A program made the translations under genes and the position numbers. From contig NZ_LMGL01000002.1 in assembly GCF_001427145.1 (NCBI RefSeq), positions 577,442-641,441 on the forward strand: a stretch of 64,000 bases of DNA. The letters are read 5' to 3'. The notes under the pieces were generated by a model. It saw nothing but the letters and a program-made list of their open reading frames with translations. It did no database searches and was not told the origin of the DNA. The stretch is from Microbacterium sp. Root166 (lineage in GTDB: Bacteria; Actinomycetota; Actinomycetes; Actinomycetales; Microbacteriaceae). Positions 57,307-64,000 of the stretch are shown here, one piece after another. Position 1 is the stretch's first letter. Each line of letters starts with the position of its first letter.

Positions 57307-57333
57307 GTTACCGGCGGATCACATCAGGCTCAC
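57307..57333 (-). promoter_or_regulatory. Nitrate reductase operator: GTGAG-n6-GTGAT-n6-GTAAC
   Basis: On the reverse strand GTGAG, GTGAT and GTAAC are spaced by exactly 6 bp (11-bp steps), as upstream of narK and nirB. The array lies 45-71 bp before the nasA start, in the 117-bp gap after rimM. A GGAACATCGC follows at about the place where narK and nirB have GAAACACC. Confidence 0.65.
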
Positions 57334-57379
57334 GGCGCGTCGTACGGCGCTGTGACCGGATGCCGCGGCCTGCGCCGCG

Positions 57380-58030
57380 TCAGTCCTCGGCGGGTTCTGC
57401 CGGCTCCGGCTCGGAGTCGTCGCCGGCGGGAAGGTCCTCGAACAATCCGGGCGGCGGAGTGACGATGAGGCGCCCCGCGTCGATGTCGACATCGGGGACG
57501 ATCGCCTTGACGAAGGGGACCAGCACCTCGCGGTCGCCGTCGAGTCGCACGATCAGCAGGTCCTGGGCGGGCATGTGATCCACGCGGATCACACGGCCGA
57601 CGACGGCGTCCTCGCGCACGACGTCGAGGCCGACGAGCTGGTGGTCGAACCACGCATCGTCCTCGGTCGAGGGCGCGTGCGTGTCCTGGTCGATCCAGAG
57701 GATCGCGCGGATGAGCTCTTCTGCGGCTTCGCGATCGTCCACGCCGTCGAAGAAGGCGACGGGGTGGGTGTTCATCCAGCGGAACTCACGCACCGTGAGC
57801 TGCTTGCCGTGCCACGGAGAGGACTCCGGAACCTGCAGCGTGAAGACGGAGCCGGGAGCGAAGCGGCCCTCGGGGTCGTCGGTGTACAGCTCGAGCTTGA
57901 TGGCGCCCTTGAGGCCGTGCGCCTTGACCAGGCGACCGACCCGCAGCTGCGTCTTGCCCGCACCGGAGGGTGCCGGGACTTTGGAGGAGGACTCGGGGCT
58001 CGTGCCCGCGTCCTCGTTCTCGCCTGCCAC
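57380..58030 (-). CDS. rimM: 16S rRNA processing protein RimM
   Basis: A 216-aa ribosome maturation factor for the 30S head. RVGRLVKAHGLKGAIKLELY opens the N-terminal domain; the PRC-barrel region holds FDHQLVGLDVVREDAVVGRV and VPFVKAIVPDVDIDAGRLIV. It has an N-terminal extension of about 28 residues and an acidic C-tail (DDSEPEPAEPAED) beyond the usual about 170 aa. Third gene of rpsP-khpA-rimM; trmD, its normal neighbour, is about 6 kb downstream. Confidence 0.95.
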   Translation of the reverse strand: MAGENEDAGTSPESSSKVPAPSGAGKTQLRVGRLVKAHGLKGAIKLELYTDDPEGRFAPGSVFTLQVPESSPWHGKQLTVREFRWMNTHPVAFFDGVDDREAAEELIRAILWIDQDTHAPSTEDDAWFDHQLVGLDVVREDAVVGRVIRVDHMPAQDLLIVRLDGDREVLVPFVKAIVPDVDIDAGRLIVTPPPGLFEDLPAGDDSEPEPAEPAED

Positions 58031-58031
58031 C

Positions 58032-58262
58032 TCAGTCGTCCGCGACGTCGACGCGGACGCGCCTGCCGTCGGCGAGGGCGCTGATGAGAGTGCGCAGGGC
58101 TTTGGCCGTACGGCCGCCGCGCCCGATCACGCGACCCCGGTCATCGGGGTGGACGTGCACCTCGAGCACGTCGCCGCGGGGCGACGTGGACGAGTCGATG
58201 CGCACGGCGTCCGGGTGATCGACGATCCCCTTGACGACGTGCTCGAGCGCGGCAGCCAGCAA
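58032..58262 (-). CDS. khpA: KH domain RNA-binding protein KhpA
   Basis: A 76-aa single KH-domain protein. The GxxG loop is VIGRGGRTAKALRTL, flanked by VLEVHVHPDDRG and RRVRVDVADD. KhpA/KhpB bind RNA in several Gram-positive bacteria. The start is TTG at 58262, 4 nt after the rpsP stop: it opens the canonical LLAAALEHVVKGIVDHP; no ATG or GTG fits and the ORF upstream overlaps rpsP. The rimM start follows 1 bp after its stop. Confidence 0.85.
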   Translation of the reverse strand: MLAAALEHVVKGIVDHPDAVRIDSSTSPRGDVLEVHVHPDDRGRVIGRGGRTAKALRTLISALADGRRVRVDVADD

Positions 58263-58266
58263 CGGA

Positions 58267-58698
58267 CTACGCTTCGGTCGACTCGGCGGCCTCGTCGGCA
58301 GCCTCGTTCGCGTCAGCGGCGGTCTCGGCCGGAGCCTCGACCTTCTTCTCAGCCTTGGGCTTGACGACCGACTTCTTGGAGGAGTCGATCTCGAAAGGAG
58401 CCTTGGGCTCGGCGGTGCGGACGGTCGAGACGGCGTTCGCGTCGCCCTTGAACTTGCCCCAGTCACCGGTGAGCTTCAGCAGCGCGGCGACCTGCTCGGT
58501 CGGCTGCGCGCCGACACTGAGCCAGTACTGCGCACGCTCGGAGTCGACCTCGATGAACGAGGGCTCCTCGGTGGGGTGGTACTTGCCGATCTCCTCGATG
58601 ACACGACCATCGCGCTTGGTGCGCGAGTCGGCCACGACGATGCGGTAGTAGGGCGCACGGATCTTGCCGAGGCGCTTGAGACGGATCTTGACAGCCAC
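58267..58698 (-). CDS. rpsP: 30S ribosomal protein S16 with extended C-tail
   Basis: A 143-aa S16. The body [20 protein letters not shown] then [20 protein letters not shown] is canonical; the last about 55 residues are Ala/Glu/Lys-rich ([20 protein letters not shown]), against about 80-90 aa in most bacteria. GTG start at 58698 with AGGAGA upstream. First gene of the rpsP-khpA-rimM operon. Confidence 0.96.
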   Translation of the reverse strand: MAVKIRLKRLGKIRAPYYRIVVADSRTKRDGRVIEEIGKYHPTEEPSFIEVDSERAQYWLSVGAQPTEQVAALLKLTGDWGKFKGDANAVSTVRTAEPKAPFEIDSSKKSVVKPKAEKKVEAPAETAADANEAADEAAESTEA

Positions 58699-58793
58699 GA
58701 TTCTCCTGAATGTGTGGAAAGTGAACGAACCGATCGCCTGGAGAGTGGGGTGCACACCCGGCGGAAGCTCTGAAGAGAGGACCGCCGCTCTGG

Positions 58794-58826
58794 ATAGAGG
58801 GTCGAGAGGGTGGTCCGACCCTCTAT
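58794..58826 (-). other. Inverted repeat in the rpsP leader with competing stems
   Basis: 11-bp arms ATAGAGGGTCG (58794-58804) and CGACCCTCTAT (58816-58826) enclose an 11-nt loop that starts with a second AGAGGGT (58805-58811). That second copy can pair with ACCCTCT at 58818-58824 instead, so two copies compete for one partner. The TGGCAGAAT promoter-like string overlaps its upstream edge. It could be an attenuator or an operator for rpsP. Confidence 0.5.
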
Positions 58827-58892
58827 TCTGCCAGATGACGGCACGTGCCGCGAACCACCCGGCTCAGCCGGAGCCCATGCCAGACTGAGCGA

Positions 58893-60056
58893 ATGACGGT
58901 GCCCTTCGCGACATCCGCCCGCTCTTCGGTGGGACTGGAGTGGGAGCTCATGCTCGCCGACGGCCGCAGCGGCGATCTCTCGCCCCGCGCGCCCGAGATC
59001 CTCGAGCATCTCGAAGAGCACACCGCGCTCGAGCGCTACACGGTCACCGGCGAGCTGCTCACCAACACCGTCGAGGTCACCAGCGGCGTCGGCGACACCG
59101 TGGCAGCCGCCGTCGACGACATCGCCGATGCGATCGCCGCCGTGCGCGCCGAGACCGCCCCGCGGGAGATCGAGCTGCTCTGCGCCGGCAGCCACCCGTT
59201 CGCCCAGTGGTTCGACCAGCAGGTGACCGACAAGACCCGCTACAACAAGCTGATCCAGCGCACCCAGTGGTGGGGGCGCAACATGATGATCTGGGGCATC
59301 CACGTGCACGTCGGCGTGGAAGACGTGAACAAGGTGTTCCCCATCATCAACGCGCTGGCCGTGTACCTCCCCCATCTGCAGGCGCTGTCGGCCTCGAGCC
59401 CGTTCTGGGCGGGCGAGCGCACCGGCTACGCCTCCAACCGATCGCTCGTGTTCCAGCAGCTCCCCACCGCCGGCCTGCCGTGGCCGCTCGAGACCTGGGC
59501 GCAGTTCGAGGGGTACATCGACGATCTCGTCGGCACCGGCGTGCTCGAGGATGCGACCGAGGTGCGCTGGGACATCCGGCCCGCTCCGCGCTGGGGCACC
59601 ATCGAGGTCCGCGCGTGCGACGGCATGTCGACGCTGCCGGAGCTCGCCGCCGTCGCGGCGCTCGTGCAGGTGCTCGTCGAGCACTTCTCCCGCATGATCG
59701 ACGAGGGCCGGGAGCTCCCAGTGCTCCAGCCATGGTTCGTCCGCGAGAACAAATGGCGTGCGGCGCGCTACGGCATGGACGCGCGCGTGGTCGTCGACGG
59801 TTCCGGTACGCAGCGGCTGGTGACGGAGCATCTGCGCGAGACGCTCGCAGAGCTCGAAGACATCGCCGTGGAGCTCAAGTGCACGCGCGAACTCTCCGGC
59901 ATCCAGACCATCCTCGATCAGGGGGCCAGCTACGAGCGCCAGCTCGCCGTGGCCGACGCCGCCGACGGCGACCTCCGCGAGGTCGTCCATCACCTCATCC
60001 GGGAGTTCCGCAACGGCCCGACCCTGCGCGAGCACCTGGCAGAGCTCGGCCGCTGA
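58893..60056 (+). CDS. Carboxylate-amine ligase, YbdK/glutamate-cysteine ligase type 2 family
   Basis: A 387-aa GCS2-family enzyme. GLEWELMLADGRSGDLSPRA, ELLTNTVEVTSGVGDTVAAA, HPFAQWFDQQVTDKTRYNKL, WGIHVHVGVED and WDIRPAPRWGTIEVRACDGM are characteristic of the YbdK family. It joins a carboxylate to an amine with ATP; E. coli YbdK has weak glutamate-cysteine ligase activity, but the natural substrate here is not known. Since many actinobacteria use mycothiol rather than glutathione, a glutathione role should not be assumed. CAGACT ends 6 nt before the ATG. Divergent from rpsP. Confidence 0.85.
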   Translation: MTVPFATSARSSVGLEWELMLADGRSGDLSPRAPEILEHLEEHTALERYTVTGELLTNTVEVTSGVGDTVAAAVDDIADAIAAVRAETAPREIELLCAGSHPFAQWFDQQVTDKTRYNKLIQRTQWWGRNMMIWGIHVHVGVEDVNKVFPIINALAVYLPHLQALSASSPFWAGERTGYASNRSLVFQQLPTAGLPWPLETWAQFEGYIDDLVGTGVLEDATEVRWDIRPAPRWGTIEVRACDGMSTLPELAAVAALVQVLVEHFSRMIDEGRELPVLQPWFVRENKWRAARYGMDARVVVDGSGTQRLVTEHLRETLAELEDIAVELKCTRELSGIQTILDQGASYERQLAVADAADGDLREVVHHLIREFRNGPTLREHLAELGR

Positions 60057-60080
60057 GGCCTGCGTCGCCACCGGAGTCGC

Positions 60081-61775
60081 TCAGGCGACGGGTGTGTCCG
60101 ATCGGCCGAGCGGCGCCGGGTCGGTGGCTCCTTCGACGGTGAAGTGCGACATGCCGTGCTCGGTCTTCTGCCAGTAATGCGGCTTGGTGATCAGCTGCCA
60201 CAGCGCCTTGTAGGAGGCGATCGAGTGCAGCAGCCAGTACACCGGGTTCAGAATCGCCCATCCCACCAGCCAGAATGCTCCGCGCTTGTAAGGACCCATC
60301 ATGTTGAGGTAGACCATCAGCGCGTTGCCGACGAGGAAGTTCAGCAGACAGAGCCACAGGACCACCGGCGGGAAGGCGACGGAGACATCTGCCCACGGGA
60401 TGAAGAACGAAACGAGGGTGAGCGCGGTGAACGGGATCACGCCGAGGAACGTCAGCGGCGTGCCTGCGATGAGCAGAGTGAATGCCGCGAATCTCCGCAG
60501 TCCGATCTTTCGGATGAGCGACATCGGCTCACGAGCATGGACGAGCGCCGTCTGCATGTAGCCCTTGATCCATCGGCTGCGCTGGCCGATGAAGATCCCC
60601 ATGCGTGACGTCGCCTCCTCCATCGTCGTGGAGTCCACGACACCCACGCGATACCCGAGGGCGCTCGCCCGGATGCCGAGGTCGGCGTCCTCGGTGACGT
60701 TGTACGGGTCCCATCCGCCGAGCTCGCGCAGCGCTGCCGTACGGAAGTGGTTCGACGTACCGCCCAGCGGGATCGGAAGGTCGCGCACATCCAGGCCGGT
60801 GAGCATGTAGTCGAACCAGTAGCTGTACTCGAGCGAGAACATCCGGGTGATGATGTTCTCCCGCGCGTTGAAGTAGTTGAGGGCCGCCTGCATCACGACG
60901 ACGGACGCGTGGGCCCGTGAGAATGCGATCACCGTCTTCTTGAGCTGGTCGGGCTCCGGAGCGTCCTCGGCGTCATAGATGACGAGGAACTCGCCCCGGG
61001 CGACGTCCAGTCCGACGTTGCAGGCCCGCGGCTTGGTCTGAGGCGAACCCTTGGGCACCGTCACGACGATGAAGTGCTCCGGCGGATCCGAGACCGCGAT
61101 GGCGTCGCGGGTCTCCGTGTCCTCCTCCTCGACGAGGATGATGACCTCGAGCTTCTCGGTCGGGTAATCGAGCCGGCCGAGGTTCTCCACGAGACGGCCG
61201 ACGATCCGTGCTTCGCGGAACACCGGCACCAGAACGGTGTACATCGGCAGCTCGTGGTCCCGCAGGGCCTCGATCTCCTCCGGCCGAACGCGCGCGACCA
61301 GGTCGTATCGAGATCCGCGCAGCGCGACGAAGAACTTGAACAGCGTGCTCGCGAGAAAGACCACGCTCGCTGTGCCGATCAATCCGATCACGGTCGCGAG
61401 GGGCCAGAGCACCGCGGACACCAGCACGAGCACGACCAGGCAGATCGCTCCGATCTTCTGCGGGCGCGACAGGACGTGCCTCGCCGAGAGGACGGGGTTG
61501 GCCCGATACAGCCCGTCAGCGGCCTGGTCGGCGTACTCCGCGCTCAGCCGCTGGGTCAGGGTTGCGATGATCGTGGCCTGCGAGACGATGCGCTCGCGGA
61601 CGGGTGCTCCGACGATGGCTTCGATGCGGGCACGAGCGCGGTGAGAGAGTGGAGCGGCGGTGACGATCTCGACGCCTTCCGCCGTGCGCGCGACGGGAAT
61701 CCAACCCTCTTTCGCATACGTCGTCCGCAGGACGGGGTCGAGGATTCCGGGCGCGACGTCGATGGGCTCGATCAT
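60081..61775 (-). CDS. Processive family 2 glycosyltransferase with membrane helices
   Basis: A 564-aa GT2 enzyme. A cytoplasmic N-terminal region of about 110 residues (partly like the MshEN/GSPII_E N-domain: GWIPVARTAEGVEIVTAAPL) precedes two helices, the GT core with TVLVPVFREARIVGRLVENL, YDAEDAP (D-x-x-D), TEDADLGIRASALGYRV and QRSRWIKGY (QxxRW), then four or more C-terminal helices. The D-D-D-QxxRW set marks a processive enzyme of the cellulose/hyaluronan-synthase type, so it probably makes and exports a glycan. ATG 61775 overlaps the upstream stop (ATGA) and has GGGAG upstream. Confidence 0.85.
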   Translation of the reverse strand: MIEPIDVAPGILDPVLRTTYAKEGWIPVARTAEGVEIVTAAPLSHRARARIEAIVGAPVRERIVSQATIIATLTQRLSAEYADQAADGLYRANPVLSARHVLSRPQKIGAICLVVLVLVSAVLWPLATVIGLIGTASVVFLASTLFKFFVALRGSRYDLVARVRPEEIEALRDHELPMYTVLVPVFREARIVGRLVENLGRLDYPTEKLEVIILVEEEDTETRDAIAVSDPPEHFIVVTVPKGSPQTKPRACNVGLDVARGEFLVIYDAEDAPEPDQLKKTVIAFSRAHASVVVMQAALNYFNARENIITRMFSLEYSYWFDYMLTGLDVRDLPIPLGGTSNHFRTAALRELGGWDPYNVTEDADLGIRASALGYRVGVVDSTTMEEATSRMGIFIGQRSRWIKGYMQTALVHAREPMSLIRKIGLRRFAAFTLLIAGTPLTFLGVIPFTALTLVSFFIPWADVSVAFPPVVLWLCLLNFLVGNALMVYLNMMGPYKRGAFWLVGWAILNPVYWLLHSIASYKALWQLITKPHYWQKTEHGMSHFTVEGATDPAPLGRSDTPVA

Positions 61776-62932
61776 GCGACGCTCCCTACCAGGGTGCTCA
61801 GCCATGTGCCGACGGCATCATTGTCGAACGCCTGCGCCCAGCCGATGAGCCACAGCAGCACCGATGTCGTGCAGACGATCAGGACCATGGGCCCGGCAGT
61901 CGGACGCGGAACGACCGCGACGGCGAGCAGGAGCATCAGGACATAGTTGATGCCGGCCACACCCGGCGGCGTGAGCCCCACGATGTAGGCGACCAGGATC
62001 ATGCCGGTCATCACGGGTGCGACAAGCCCGACGCCGGGATACCGCAGCGCGATCGCCGTCAGGATGACGACGATCGTCGGGGCGAGGTAGAGGAGACCGG
62101 ACGGACTGAGAAGGATGCCGACAACGGCGTCGGCGCGCACAGGATCCCACTGGAGGTCTCCGCGGATCATCGCGAGCGGCCCGACCCGGAAGGCGACGCC
62201 GAGCAGCATCAGCGACGCCATGAGGGCCAGAGTCGGGAAGACGACGACGATGACGTTGGCCAGGCGCGATTCCGCCCGCGAGCGGACGATGAACGACGCT
62301 GCGACTGCGGCGGCGATGGCGACGAACAGTCCTGTCGAGTCCGACACCGCGGAGCAGGCGAAGAGCAGCCCGGCGCGGAATCCCGCCTGCGTATTGGCAT
62401 ACGTCACGAAACGAACGAGGTCGATCATGCCGAGCCCGAAAAAGGCGAGTCCCAGCACCGACTCGAAGCTCGTCGTGACGATGTACGCGAACATGGGCGT
62501 GAGAGCGAGCGTCAGGATGAAGACGACGCGGACCGGCAGCGGGAACTGCTTGCGCTGCATCGACTGGGTCACCAGCTGCAGGAGGATCCCGGCGACCAGC
62601 GCACCCGCGATCCCCAGTCCGAGCGGCCCACCGGGAATGAGCACCGCAAGCAGGCTGGTGATGACCGGATACAGCTCCGCTAGGGCGACGACATCCGTCG
62701 AGCCCCACGGCAGATCGGCGACCCGCGCAGCAAGCGCTCCGTTGGCGGTACCGGACCAGTCACCGCCGGATGTGACCTCGAACCATACGGCGAGAGCGAC
62801 GAACGGCGAAGCGGCGAGCAGGCGCACCGCCCATCGCAGCCAGGGATTGCGGGGATAGCGGTCGATGCGCCCGGATTCGCTCTCGAGGAAGAGCGGGGCA
62901 TCCCTTGCGAAGACCCCTTCAGCCGTTGTCAC
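61772..62932 (-). CDS. Polytopic membrane protein partnered with the glycosyltransferase
   Basis: A 386-aa protein with about ten hydrophobic helices from residue 33 on (WAVRLLAASPFVALAVWFEV at the start, MVLIVCTTSVLLWLIGWAQA at the end) and a short hydrophilic N-terminus. No family is recognised; there is no ABC or MFS signature. The GTG start follows GGAG. Coupled to the glycosyltransferase (ATGA), which suggests one complex, perhaps for polymer synthesis or transfer across the membrane. Not a normal neighbour of ffh. Confidence 0.75.
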   Translation of the reverse strand: MTTAEGVFARDAPLFLESESGRIDRYPRNPWLRWAVRLLAASPFVALAVWFEVTSGGDWSGTANGALAARVADLPWGSTDVVALAELYPVITSLLAVLIPGGPLGLGIAGALVAGILLQLVTQSMQRKQFPLPVRVVFILTLALTPMFAYIVTTSFESVLGLAFFGLGMIDLVRFVTYANTQAGFRAGLLFACSAVSDSTGLFVAIAAAVAASFIVRSRAESRLANVIVVVFPTLALMASLMLLGVAFRVGPLAMIRGDLQWDPVRADAVVGILLSPSGLLYLAPTIVVILTAIALRYPGVGLVAPVMTGMILVAYIVGLTPPGVAGINYVLMLLLAVAVVPRPTAGPMVLIVCTTSVLLWLIGWAQAFDNDAVGTWLSTLVGSVA

Positions 62933-63037
62933 CCATCTCCACCGATCCCCCCAGATCTGATCCGGACTCGAGTCTTCCGCTGTCCGGGTGAGTTCACGCT
63001 ACCAACCCGGATCGCGGAGCGAGGGTGGCGCGCGGCG

Positions 63038-64000
<963 letters not shown>

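Noticed and set aside
53132-57355. A 1,407-codon open frame on the forward strand opposite the nitrate reductase
   Set aside because: Arg/Asp/Val/Gly-rich translation with no domain; it mirrors the GC3 pattern of the real reverse-strand gene, which has complete motifs.
57365-57378. GCGGC/GCCGC hairpin after rimM as operon terminator
   Set aside because: Only 5 bp with no U-tract; read-through into the nitrate reductase cannot be excluded, but no terminator can be supported.

Overview
The window is a GC-rich (roughly 70%), gene-dense stretch of an actinobacterial chromosome. Gene content and order (gatCAB beside ligA, mnmA and a cysteine desulfurase; a GlgE-pathway cluster; DivIVA-repeat and DUF2469 genes; yraN-yifB-dprA; Ala/Glu-rich tails on S2 and S16) point to the family Microbacteriaceae, most likely Microbacterium. 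This is inferred from protein character, not from a database search. No insertion sequence, prophage, integron or CRISPR array was seen.

Layout. 1-4,414: a cut-off MocR-type regulator divergent from a YczE membrane protein, a 70-aa protein, tRNA-Arg(TCT), orn, tRNA-His(GTG), a zincin, clpS, DUF2017 and two small reverse-strand genes. 4,447-16,596: mostly reverse-strand housekeeping genes (dinB, gatCAB, ligA, mnmA, cysteine desulfurase), a forward acyl-CoA ligase and a reverse SDR/YciI pair. 16,710-23,103: glgX-glgE-glgB. 23,133-29,590: thioredoxin-TPR protein, large membrane protein, AI-2E-family permease, hydrolase, zinc-ribbon, transglycosylase-like and DivIVA-repeat genes. 29,587-33,895: rpsB-tsf-pyrH-frr-cdsA, read leftward. 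34,201-39,246: M23-like protein, tyrosine recombinase, yraN-yifB-dprA and DUF2469. 39,309-41,254: rplS, lepB, rnhB.

42,035-57,333 holds map, a second GlgX and an assimilatory nitrate module: nirB-nirD-siroheme synthase-HemD/winged-helix regulator (forward, translationally coupled), trmD, a NarK transporter and a 1,373-aa nitrate reductase fused to a CysJ-type flavoprotein. Together these could import nitrate, reduce it to nitrite and then ammonium, make the siroheme that NirB needs, and supply a candidate NnaR-like regulator. The module lies inside what is usually one ribosome-maturation cluster (rpsP-khpA-rimM-trmD-rplS-lepB-rnhB), which is broken on both sides of trmD. 57,380-64,000 holds rimM, khpA, rpsP, a YbdK-type carboxylate-amine ligase, a glycosyltransferase/membrane-protein pair and the 3' part of ffh.

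Two sequence-level patterns stand out. First, nasA, narK and nirB share a promoter-proximal array of three pentamers at 11-bp steps, GTGAN-n6-GTNNN-n6-GTAAC, which resembles GlnR boxes. Second, many starts (mocR, orn, dinB, gatC, acyl-CoA ligase, ligA, mnmA, glgX, glgE, trmD, glgX2 and others) have a -10-like hexamer ending only 6-7 nt before the start codon, which suggests leaderless mRNAs.
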